Shown piece by piece: positions 11,690 through 20,182 of a DNA stretch of 64,000 nucleotides. Under the pieces are notes generated by a model. That model did not search any database. It worked only from the letters and a program-made list of their open reading frames with translations, and had not been told where the DNA came from. The position numbers were made by a program, and so were the translations under genes. Numbering within the stretch: the first letter of the stretch is position 1; each line of letters opens with the position of its first letter. Source of the DNA: Strigamia acuminata (lineage: Eukaryota; Arthropoda; Chilopoda; Geophilomorpha; Linotaeniidae); assembly GCA_949358305.1 (NCBI GenBank), contig OX442318.1, positions 7,674,501 to 7,738,500 of the forward strand. Direction: 5' to 3'.

Positions 11690-12096
11690 AAAATTGAAAA
11701 AGTGGTAAAATGAGTGCAAAAACTTGGAAAAATGTGTGCAAAAAAGTGGTATAATATGCACAAAAACGTGATATAATATGTACAAAAACGTGGTGAAATG
11801 AATGCAAAACATGGCAAAATGTGTTCAAAAACACTTTAAATTGTGTGCGAAAAAGTGGTATGATATGGGCAAAAACGTGGTGAAATGAGTGCAAAAACAT
11901 GGTAAATTGTACGCAAAAACATGGCAAAATGTGTGCTAAAATGTGTGCTAAAATGTGTTCAAAAACGTGGTAAAATGTTTGTAAAATGTTTGTAAAATGT
12001 GGCAAAACGTGTGCAAAAACGTGGTAAAATGTGTGTTAAAATGTAGTAAAATGTGTGCAAAAACGTGGCAAAATGTGTGCAAAAACGTGGTAAAAT
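11690..12096. repeat. Degenerate satellite, AAAACGTGGTAAAATGTG-like unit (left block)
   Basis: About 17-23-bp units such as GTGTGCAAAAACGTGGTAAA are repeated. Spurious reverse-strand open frames (FCTHFTTF-like) arise from it. Confidence 0.85.
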
Positions 12097-12121
12097 ATTT
12101 ATTTATTTATTTATTTATTTA

Positions 12122-12309
12122 CAGTGTAAGCTGTGTAGTCTGGACACCTCCCGACCGGACAAGCTCTGTGGTCCGGACAGGTTTTGAGGTCCTAAATTGG
12201 TCCCGCCTATACCCAGCCATGCTAAATTCCCTTTTCCCATCTGGACAGCCCCTGAGTCCGGACAACTTTCTGGGTCCCGTCCTATGTCCGGGCTACACAG
12301 CCTACACTG
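12122..12309. mobile_element. 188-bp MITE, Tc1/mariner type, inserted in the LINE tail
   Basis: The termini are imperfect inverted repeats, CAGTGTAAGCTGTGTAGTC on the left and GGCTACACAGCCTACACTG on the right, each flanked by TA. It lies in the TAAA tail of the LINE fragment, so it is younger than that insertion. Confidence 0.75.
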
Positions 12310-12315
12310 TATTTA

Positions 12316-13124
12316 TTTAATCGCACTCCAAAGGAGTAAAAAGAAATGAGATACAAGTGTGATAAATAATTATTGAACAGATAATAAGTGACGGTGTAGG
12401 CGCCGATGGAAATGACGGCAATGAGACACACACATAGCTGAAGAACAGTCAAGGGCGGAAGAACGAAGCTCGATGGGGAGATTGTTCCAAGTCGAGAAAC
12501 ACCGAAATGGGAACGATTTCGACAAATATGCAGTGATATGTGCGGCAGGTTCAAACATGTGTCTGCGAGTGGTGCGAACGGAGGCCTCCGGGTGGTATTG
12601 GTTGGTGATGAAATGCGCGGGATGAGCGGGGTCACGGAGAGCATCACACAATGATGACAAATCGAAGAGGAGCAGTAGGTTCACCAACGACAATATCTTG
12701 TGTTTTCTGCAGTGCGGTGTGATGTGTTCGTACCTAGGGATTTTAAAGGCAAAACGAAGCACGAGGTTATATGCTGTAATGAGGGGAATTTTAAATCTAT
12801 GAGGGGACGAATTCCAAATAGGGGAAGCATACGTGATCTTAGGATGAATTTTAGTTTTAATATACCTTGACAACTCAGGCTGGGACAAAACCCGAGGGAG
12901 TTTGTTAACAATGAAGCCTGATCGGGAAAGGAATTTTGTAAGGAGAGATATGTGTGGGGCAAATGTCAAGTGGGGGTCTAAAGTAAGTCCAAGAATGGAA
13001 ACCGAATCGGTGGGGTTGGAGGACCGAGCATTAGGAATGCGTTTGAAAGTGACAATATTGGTTTTGGTGGGGTTGAGGCTCATATCATGAGACGTATACC
13101 AGTCAGTTAGAATGGAGATGTGTT
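12316..13124 (-). pseudogene. 5'-truncated non-LTR retrotransposon (LINE) fragment, end of reverse transcriptase
   Basis: An open frame from about 13,119 to the stop at 12,370 encodes the C-terminal part of a LINE ORF2-like protein. Typical landmarks are ILTDWYTSHDMSLNPTKTNI, VSILGLTLDPHLTFAPHI, KIHPKITYASPIWNSS and FRCFSTWNNLPIELR (the conserved LP-x-x-L/I-R end). The catalytic YxDD core is upstream and missing, so it is a dead 5'-truncated copy. Its 3' tail is the TAAA-rich stretch on the minus strand at about 12,096-12,121 and 12,310-12,321. It is embedded in a satellite that continues on both sides. Confidence 0.85.
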
Positions 13125-13245
13125 CAAAAACGTGGTAAAATGTTTGTAAAATGTGGCAAACCGTGTGCAAAAACGTAGTTAAATGTGTGTTAAAATGTAG
13201 TAAAATGTGTGCAAAAACGTGGCAAAATGTGTGCAAAAAAACATT
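13118..13245. repeat. Same satellite, right block
   Basis: Nearly the same sequence as about 11,950-12,080. The LINE plus MITE separate the two blocks. Confidence 0.85.
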
Positions 13246-13249
13246 AAAA

Positions 13250-14121
13250 ATGCATTAATATTAAATATTGCTGAAGTATATCCCGGAATTATACATCCTC
13301 AGTTATTTCATCTTACACCAGCAGGCTGCATGCGACCCAACACACTTTCTAAAAAAAGCTTTTAGAAATAAATTTTAGTGTTTACTTTCTTCGGACATCA
13401 AACAGGATTAAAATTAAGATTATTATGCCAAAACGTTTTTGCTTATCTGCGGTAGTATGTATTAAAAAAAATTATGTATGGACCATTTTTTTGCTCATCA
13501 GCTATTGTAAAGCTAACTTTAGTGTCAGTATGGCTCAAGACAATTCCTATTCTTCCAATGTGGCTCAGGGAAGCTAGGATGTTGGACCATTCATCACTGG
13601 AGCACCATCCTGCCATCCGAGGGTGAATAATCCTGGGATTAATATTCCTAGAACAAGTGGTCAAATGCGTGAAGCACTTCTTTCTATATGGGTTTCTTTG
13701 TTCAGCTTTATTCAGATTAAGAGTAAAAGATTATACAAAAAGTAGACATACAGTAATTGATATACAGTACTTTAGGAATAGACGAAACAAAATTAGTGTC
13801 GTCCCTAGTGGGATCTTTACCGTATTACTCCGTTTAAAGCAGCATGCCGCTAAAGGCGCTAAATCGATAAACCTCGTTTATTATACTGGAATTTTTACCG
13901 GCAGTTTAGAGGCATTTGTAAGTGAAATTTCCAAAAGTTGGTAATTTTACTTATAGCGGCATGCCACTTATTGCGGGGTAATACGCTGTCTTTATGCTAA
14001 ATTTCCAGAGGGTGCGTGACATTTAGATCTTACAACTTTAATAAAATATTTTTTTAGTGAAGCTGGTCAAATTGACAAAAACAAAGTGTTTATTTTATCT
14101 GTGTTAATGTTTGATTCCTTT
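13250..14121. other. Downstream flank of the channel locus
   Basis: Apart from the MITE at 13,819-13,986 nothing is assignable. A polyadenylation signal for the minus-strand gene (TTTATT on the plus strand) is possible near 14,091, about 30 bp past the stop. Confidence 0.35.
13819..13986. mobile_element. MITE with AGCGGCATGCC ends, copy 1
   Basis: The left end ACCGTATTACTCCGTTTAA and AGCATGCCGCTAAAG is the inverse of the right end TATAGCGGCATGCCAC and GGGGTAATACGCT. About 168 bp, non-coding. Confidence 0.65.
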
Positions 14122-14473
14122 TTATACGATTTTTTCAGCAATAGAAAAAAGAGAAAGGCCAGTCATAATACCAACGATAGATCCAATATTGCAAAATACC
14201 TTTATAATTGAAATATCTCTTTGCTCTTCAATTACTTCACGAATGTTCTTATCTATAGCGTATGCATATGCAACTTGAGTCGGTTCATTTACTTTACTTG
14301 GTATGCTTTGAATTATTGAAGGAATGTATATGGTTTCTTGGCAGCGTGCTGAACAGGAACAGTCTTTCTGCGGGTTTGTCTTGAATCGAGTTTCCAAATA
14401 CATTTCACGAGTTGTTTTAGCTGTTTCTGGGGTCATGCAAAGTGGCAACTTGCTCTCATTCATGAACGGTAAT
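14122..14473 (-). CDS. DEG/ENaC domain 2, last exon (knuckle, TM2, stop)
   Basis: The acceptor is TTAATTCCTAG. The exon encodes LPFMNESKLPLC, the knuckle CSCSARC, then TM2 with IIKVFCNIGSIVGIMTGLSL and FSIAEKIV, and TAA. The family consensus here is a Gly-rich start, the GxS filter (GLS) and a Ser-x-x-Glu end, all present. The protein ends straight after TM2 with no cytoplasmic tail. Confidence 0.8.
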
Positions 14474-17400
14474 CTAGGAATTAAAAATATTGGTGAATTT
14501 GATAGACGATTTAAACTTACATTTGCGAGCTCGTTACTATATCCATACTTGCAAATAAATGGTTGTTGGTTTTGTTTTAACTCGTAACATTTTGCTTCAC
14601 ATTCTGAAACTAGTTTATTTGGTTTACAAGGACTTTTCGGAGTATTTATTCGAACGAACTAAAACAAATAGATATATTGAACACAGTCAATAAAGGGTTT
14701 TAAACTAACAAGAAATTACCGTTTGACGGGACATGTCAACTTTAGTAGCAAAAGCAGTGGGTAAGTAAAAGAGATGCTTCGGATGAAAAACTTGATTTTG
14801 TGGCAGAATGTAAAAGTGCTATGGGAATGTGTAAACTCAAATCACAATGGAATTTTGTAAGGAAATGTATGTACAATATCTTACTGCTTGGTTAATTCTA
14901 CACATATTTTCACTGGTTCCATCCGAAATGTATATAAGGTTTTTCTTCGGTGAAAACGGCGTATCAACTACAAACATTTTGAAGTATAATCGATGTATGT
15001 GTTCAATAATTTTGTTACCCTTTTCAAAAGCAGTGCACGTTCCAAATACTGTTGATACAACTGAAATATTGGCGTAGAATGAGTCAAGTAGATCTTTAAC
15101 GTCCTATCCAAATTGCAAGTTTGTAAATAGTCATACTAATGATTTTGTATACCATAAGTACCGTATTCCTTCGGCTGTTAATCGAAGGAATACGGTATAC
15201 ACGTTTACATACCATCAATGTTTCTTTTCCAAATTCTTCGTGTGTTTCATAAGCTGAAGAGTCATTCCACAATTGCAATGGATTGTTGGCATATTGAGAT
15301 GATTCGTGGAGTAGATCAAAGAGTTGATAATTATTACAATTAGTATCGTTCAGTTTTTGAGCTAAATCTGCTTTAGCTCTTAATATTTCATCGGTGTCAT
15401 CACATGCAATAATGAGTGGAAAATGAATGTCCTTGTCTCTTTCGAGAGTAACAGTTTTGCTGAGTGGATATTCAAAATAAGTATCAATCAACATGTAAAT
15501 GTAATAACCTGAGATAAAGAGCAAGAGAAGTGATATCATGGTTTTCAGTTTATAGACATAAAATAATTGTATTCTCGCTCTCCGCTGTTTTTCCTGCAGA
15601 AGTAATATCTTTTCTTTAACTTTGTTATTTTCTCTTCGTGGTTTGCTGAACTTAGCGAACGGCATTTTACAGCAGTGAACAAATATTTCAACGAGTGTTA
15701 AACAAGATATACCAAAATAGAAGCTGATGTTGCCTCCTATATCGCAGAACAAAAAGACTATATCGTAAGAAAAACGTTCTTGTAGTGTTCTGACATAATT
15801 ATTGACAATGGTAACTTCTAAAATATTTTCATGGTCAGGTATTTGATCATACGTTATGCTTTGTTGTGTCACATCACACAAGTTGTGTCACATCACACAA
15901 GTTGTGACATTTGCAATGCGTGATTGCATCTTTAACTAATAATAATATCATTAATGGTTCATGACCATCGGTGCTATTGCATTTTGGTAAATTTCTGGCC
16001 TCATGAAATGGATATCTAAAACAAAATCTTATCAAGTTTGCTTGTATGAAAAAAGATTTTTTGTTTGAGTTTAAAAACGTGTACCATGTACCTGCAAGCA
16101 AGTTTTTCCACAAGGCAAGGACGCAAACAGTCGTGCAAGTTATTATCGCACCGATTTTTCTTAGATTTAATAAAATTATACTAAAGAAAAGTTCGAATGT
16201 TAGTATTAGACGATTAGTGAAAACTCAAGTCCAAGCCACAAAACCACTGACATTGTTTCTACAATCCAAGTTTTGCGAAAACAATGGTACTTGCTGATTT
16301 TGCAGCGGGAATCTGTAAAACATGTTCTGTTTGGTAAAGCTCATAACTTCTAAAACTTTCAGTGCACGTTTAACATTTCCCTGTGACTATTTGGACTTAA
16401 ATTCTTACATTTTGGATGTTGCTGAAGGCTTTATGTTTGTGGTGGTTTAATGGTAAAATATCTGCAAATTTGTGGTGTAAATGATATGTGACTGGAGACG
16501 GATCTATCAATACCTTGAAAGTTAACAAAAAAAGTAATAATTAGTCATTAGTCATCTCATTCCTGGCCATAAAACCGGGATTCCGAAGCGCCTGCAGTTT
16601 GTAAATGTGCGGTCGGTTCATTTTGTCACCGATCATTTCGTCAGCTCAGTTTCCAAACTAGTTGTCAATGCAGTTTGCACTCAACATGCCTCAACTGGGA
16701 CACACAAAGTGAAACAAATCAAACCAGGAAAAGTGACGACATGATCGGAGCCCCAGTGCAATCTCGGCTGTATGAAGTGGAACACTTACTCTAATTTCGT
16801 GGCATTCTTCAGGAAATGTGAATTTTATCACCATCTTGTAATTATCATTTCCATATGGAAAACTTAACGCTAAACGAGTAATTAACTTTAAATAAACAGG
16901 AAGAGGAAGTAGGTCCGCTTTTTTTTCTTACAGCTTGAAATTTGAGCAGTTGTCGTAGTACTTAAAGATTCGTAATTTTTAACTGTAAGATTGATGCGGG
17001 ATTTGAGCTGCAATAATTAATTTTGTTTTGGCATTTGGTTAAAAAGAGAGAGAGAAAAAGGTTTACCACAGAAAAGTGGGCGTCAGTTATGTAATTAGGC
17101 AGCCTCGAATATTTAATAATGTCTTCAAGTTTGTACATTGATACTCGTGGATCAATTAGTTCGTGATCACATTGCTGTTTACTTTCATTATTTTTACTCA
17201 TTTCCATTACGAAATTGTTAAATTCTTGGGTTGTGGGTGGATAGAAATACACGAATGGAAAAGAACCGTGTGTTGCTTCTATCAAGTGTGCATCAATTGC
17301 TGTTGGTTCATCCATGTAATGTAATATTCGCTGCGCTATTTGGTAAACACAAGTCCCCAAATTAATAATTAGTAATGTATAAAGGAAAATAAACAATTTT

Positions 17401-17549
17401 CTTTTTTTCTCCGAGATCTTTTTCAGAGATCTGATAAATGGTGGCATCCATAATTGCTCTTCCAAAGTCCCTGCAACAAGTTTTTGCAATTTTCGTTTTC
17501 TGAGTTGTTGAATTCGGCCAAATGGTTGATTTGGATTCCTTGAATTCAT
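14122..17549 (-). CDS. Tandem two-domain DEG/ENaC (pickpocket-like) channel locus, frame broken in domain 1
   Basis: The exons form two successive DEG/ENaC domains with matching exon order and phases. Domain 1 exons: 17067-17549, 16932-17007, 16790-16869, about 16228-16326, 16092-16180, and the first half of 15213-16015. Domain 2 exons: the second half of 15213-16015, then 15019-15103, 14885-14967, 14720-14818, 14549-14658, 14122-14473. Each domain has TM1, a cysteine-bearing extracellular part and a TM2 with the GxS filter (GIS in domain 1, GLS in domain 2). If the 19-bp duplication at 15,863-15,900 is discounted and the uncertain fourth exon is taken as 99 nt, the model is 780 codons including the stop. 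As sequenced, the duplication shifts the frame, so the full fusion cannot be made from this haplotype. Domain 2 alone is intact. DEG/ENaC proteins form trimeric cation channels. Ligand or stimulus is unknown. Confidence 0.75.
14549..14658 (-). CDS. DEG/ENaC domain 2, exon 5 (cysteine-rich)
   Basis: This 110-nt exon has acceptor TTTGTTTTAG and donor GTATGG. It encodes FVRINTPKSPCKPNKLVSEC then EAKCYELKQNQQPFIC, phase 0 to 2. The donor was chosen because it reproduces the phase of domain 1 exon 5. The 75-nt intron that follows is itself open and in frame. Confidence 0.7.
14720..14818 (-). CDS. DEG/ENaC domain 2, exon 4
   Basis: This 99-nt exon, phase 0 to 0, has acceptor CATTCCCATAG and donor GTAATT. 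It encodes HFYILPQNQVFHPKHLFYLP then TAFATKVDMSRQT. The homologue at 18,927-19,021 is one frame off in length (95 nt). Confidence 0.75.
14885..14967 (-). CDS. DEG/ENaC domain 2, exon 3
   Basis: This 83-nt exon has acceptor ATGTTTGTAG and donor GTAAGA. It encodes VDTPFSPKKNLIYISDGT then SENMCRINQA, phase 1 to 0. It is homologous to 19,084-19,184 in the decayed copy, which is 18 nt longer. Confidence 0.75.
15019..15103 (-). CDS. DEG/ENaC domain 2, exon 2
   Basis: This 85-nt exon encodes DVKDLLDSFYANISVVSTVF then GTCTAFEK, phase 0 to 1, donor GTAACA. The homologous exon of the decayed copy (19,247-19,331) has exactly the same length and phase. Confidence 0.75.
15213..16015 (-). CDS. DEG/ENaC fusion exon: TM2 of domain 1 joined in frame to TM1 of domain 2
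   Basis: The acceptor is TTTTGTTTTAG and the donor GTATGT. In order, the exon encodes YPFHEARNLPKC; the C-x-C-x3-C knuckle (CKCHNLC); TM2 with CDIGGNISFYFGISCLTLVE; a basic linker of about 35 residues (KMPFAKFSKPRRENNKVKEK); TM1 of the next domain (YVYKLKTMISLLLLFISGYY); and its first extracellular part (FPLIIACDDTDE). No stop lies between TM2 and TM1. Both ends of a DEG/ENaC subunit are cytoplasmic, so the fused topology is possible. The exon is 803 nt and carries a 19-bp tandem duplication. At 784 nt it would be in frame and match both neighbours. A Met in the linker (KMPFAKF) could start a stand-alone domain 2 protein. Confidence 0.8.
16092..16180 (-). CDS. DEG/ENaC domain 1, exon 5 (cysteine-rich)
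   Basis: The exon runs from acceptor TTTTCTTTAG to donor GTACAT, phase 0 to 2. It encodes YNFIKSKKNRCDNNLHDC, then LRPCLVEKLAC, with the Cys spacing of the pickpocket cysteine-rich domain. The trailing AG plus A from the next exon gives Arg. Confidence 0.65.
16228..16326 (-). CDS. DEG/ENaC domain 1, exon 4 (3' boundary unresolved, possibly damaged)
   Basis: The acceptor CCAAACAG opens NMFYRFPLQNQQVPLF, which aligns with HFYILPQNQVF of domain 2 and NFFLPQNQFF of the decayed copy. No clear donor follows. The frame meets TGA right after 33 codons, and the likely continuation (GLEFSLIV) is in another frame. That suggests a small indel here as well. Confidence 0.4.
16790..16869 (-). CDS. DEG/ENaC domain 1, exon 3
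   Basis: This 80-nt exon lies between acceptor CTCGTTTAG and donor GTAAGT. It encodes SLSFPYGNDNYKMVIKFTF and PEECHEIR, phase 1 to 0. It occupies the same position and phase as domain 2 exon 14,885-14,967. Confidence 0.65.
16932..17007 (-). CDS. DEG/ENaC domain 1, exon 2
   Basis: This 76-nt exon runs from acceptor TTATTGCAG to donor GTAAGA. It encodes LKSRINLTVKNYESLSTTTT and AQISS, phase 0 to 1. A close homologue (GKSRINLTVQNYDS) stands at 20,997-21,069 in the decayed copy, which confirms it as an exon. Confidence 0.7.
17067..17549 (-). CDS. DEG/ENaC domain 1, first exon (N terminus, TM1)
   Basis: The exon is 161 codons from ATG (context ACAATG) to donor GTAAAC, ending in phase 0. It has a basic N terminus, TM1 near residues 52-72 (LFIFLYTLLIINLGTCVYQ), and the start of the extracellular loop with FPFVYFYPPTTQEFNNF. 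The start is supported by the decayed copy, where ACAATG is kept at 21,488. A hydrophobic in-frame extension upstream (Met at 17,594) is not shared and was not chosen. No obvious HG gating motif is seen before TM1, so this is a divergent family member. Confidence 0.75.
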
Positions 17550-17879
17550 TGTTTCCGGTACTAGATAAACGGCATACAGTAGAAGAAAAATCATTATTAT
17601 TTTAATTGTAATTGTTAATTTTCTATTGTCACTTTAGAATGTTATAAGGTAAAGGAATTATTTTATAAATTTATAATTAGAATAAATTGATACAAGGAAT
17701 ATTCCTGATGGGAATTCCAGGCATGACTGGGAACAAATTTACTACCGGGAAATCTTGACAGGAAAAACTATCCACAGCGTCACAGGCCACCCGGTAATTC
17801 CCAGTATCCCGCCCACGTATTTACAAACTGCAGGCGCTTCAGGAATCGTTGCGGGCAGAAGTAACTAATGCGTTATTAT

Positions 17880-18170
17880 AATACAGGGTGTCTTAAAAGT
17901 CTGGTTTCCTCCAAATATTTCCTGAGCAATTGCATCTAGGTCAACTTTGATGAAGCGATCGTATAGGAAGTTGGGTGAGAGCAATCCAATGACGTCATCA
18001 AATTTGACCTTAAAGGTCATTTTCAAGGTCATTCACTTGCTAACTTTTAAACCGTTTAAGGTACAGCAAAATTTCCAATTACAAAGTTGTAGAGCACCAT
18101 CAAATTAGTACTATACAACTTATCTTAATTATCTTAAGTTAAATTTTTCAGAACGCACGATATTGCAGTA
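17880..18170. mobile_element. Probable DNA-transposon fragment
   Basis: It starts ACAGGGTGTCTTAAAAGTCT, like common arthropod transposon termini, and holds CAAATTTGACCTTAAAGGTCA and related half-palindromes. The opposite terminus was not found and there is no coding frame. Confidence 0.3.
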
Positions 18171-19550
18171 ACGCATGGCCTGAAAGAACTTGGTTTAGCA
18201 AAAGCAAAACTAACTACTAGTCTGGTATAAAAGTATGGGGCCCTCTCCAAAGGAATGATTACAAAATTTAAAACCCTTACTTGAGCAGGAATGGGTTTCT
18301 TCAGATGGTATCACTTGTAAAATTAATTCGTAATGAAATATTTTTAACCAAGGCAACAAAAATCCATAATGCATTTACAATGTTGCAAGGTTAATTGGTA
18401 ATGAGATTTTTTTTTTCTTGTCATTCAGTTTAATATGGAAAATGCAATCTATATTTATGAGTCTTATTGTGAGAAATTCATTATGTTCAGTTATGAAAAC
18501 TGGATTTTCTCTTTCGTTATTTTCTTTACGATTGAAATTTTCACAACATTGATTCGGCTGTATTTTCTTTAGAATTTTGTGGAACGAATGACGTGACAAA
18601 ATTCAAAACATTCCACGAACATTGAAATTGAAAAATTGCATTGATCCCCGCTTTACTAGCTGCCTTCAAAAATAAAAATACAATTTTAGTTTACGATATG
18701 TGTATTTTAAGTTTAAATTTTTATTTATTATAATAGTTATAATAAATATATTATAAATATATAATTATAATTATAAATAAATAATTCGTACAGTTTAATT
18801 TAATAAATAGAACAGAAAATGATGTCATTTTTGTTTAAAGATTGAAGTAAAACACAAAATATTTGAATATTTGAAATTTTGAATGTATAGCTATGGTAGT
18901 GTTCTTTGTAAATACATATAAATTACCGTTTGACGTTAATATCAATTTCAAGTCTACTGGAACGGGTAAAGTAAAAAAGATGTTTAGTGTGAAAAAATTG
19001 ATTTTGTGGTAGAAAAAAGTTCTGAAATGAATAAAATCAAATAAGCACATGAATGAATACTTAATATACAAAATATATCTCACTGGTTGGTGATCGTAGC
19101 ATTCGTATATAAATGCCTCCCACATGTTCGGTGAACTTTTTGCGTATAATATAATGTTTTGGTTTGAAGCGTAAGGATGGTCAACTGAATACGTTAAAAC
19201 ACAAAGAAAAGATATACATATGCTTATGTTTTTCATTCATTTGTACCTGCTCTTATTTCAGTGCACATTCCAAATACTGTGGACAATTCTGATATATTCG
19301 CATATTCCATGACACGATTGATGTTCTCGTACTGTAGTATAAAAATTATTGTTTGTGAATAATAAGAGGGCAAAACAACTGTACTTTGTTTCAGAAAACG
19401 TATTACAAACTCCGGGTGTACTTTAGAATAGGGCCCACTTCAGAATGGGTCCAAAATTTCGTTACTTACTAAACAAACCCTCCTGAGTCCAAAAATGACA
19501 CTCAAAAGTGTCGGAAATGAACCTAACTTTAACCTGGCCCTGCCTATCCT

Positions 19551-19797
19551 TAGGTTAGGTTAAGGCTAGGTTAGTGTTAGGTTAGTGTTAGGTTAGTGTT
19601 AGGTTAGTGTTAGGTTAGTGTTAGGTTAGTGTTAGGTTAGTGTTAGGTTAGTGTTAGGTTAGTGTTAGGTTAGTGTTAGGTTAGTGTTAGGTTAGTGTTA
19701 GATTAGTGTTAGGTTAGTGTTAGGTTAGTGTTAGGTTAGTGTTAGGTTAGTGTTAGGTTAAGGTTAGGTTAGGCTTAGGTTAGGTTTAGGTTAGGTT
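19551..19797. repeat. TTAGGTTAGTG satellite (11-bp unit, about 20 copies), telomere-like
   Basis: The perfect 11-mer TTAGGTTAGTG is repeated. At the right end it degrades to TTAGG/TTAGGC strings. It is inside the 914-bp element. Confidence 0.9.
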
Positions 19798-19811
19798 AGG
19801 GTCAGGTTTGA

Positions 19812-20182
19812 GTTTTTGAGGTATTCCGTCCAGTTTCAGCTTGTATTTGTGCGTGGGCGATAAATTCGGATGACTTTTTTAGGTATTCCGTCCAATTTCA
19901 GCTTGTATTTCTGTGTGGGCGATAAATTCGGATGACATTTTTAGGTATTCAGAGTAGTTTCGCTTGTATTTGTGCGTGGGCGATAAATTCGGATGACTTT
20001 TTTTAGGTATTCAGTGCAATTTCAGCATGTATCTGTGCGTGGGCGATAAATTCGGATGACATTTTTAGGTTTTTAGAGTAGTTTCAGCTTGTATTTCTGC
20101 GTGGGCGATAAATTCGGATGACTTTTTTAAGTATTCAGTGCAATTTCAGCTTGTATTTCTGCGTGAGCGATAAATTCGGATA
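19812..20182. repeat. About 80-bp minisatellite, roughly five copies
   Basis: Each copy carries GTGGGCGATAAATTCGGATG after a TTTCAGCTTGTATTT stretch. It is the second internal array of the same inverted-repeat element. Confidence 0.85.

Noticed and set aside
11572-12005. Reverse-strand frames rich in Phe/His/Cys (for example HVFVHIISRFCAYYTTF)
   Set aside because: Derived from the AAAACGTGGTAAAATGTG satellite.
14502-14548. 47-nt intron GTAAGT...CCTAG in the last channel exons
   Set aside because: Splicing there shifts the frame to an early stop; the donor GTATGG at 14,548 gives the phase used by the sister domain.
17549-17594. Upstream start of channel domain 1 (MIFLLLYAVYLVPET)
   Set aside because: It would add a second hydrophobic segment not seen in the decayed copy, whose start aligns with the inner Met at 17,549; a splice acceptor-like TTTATCTAG also falls between.
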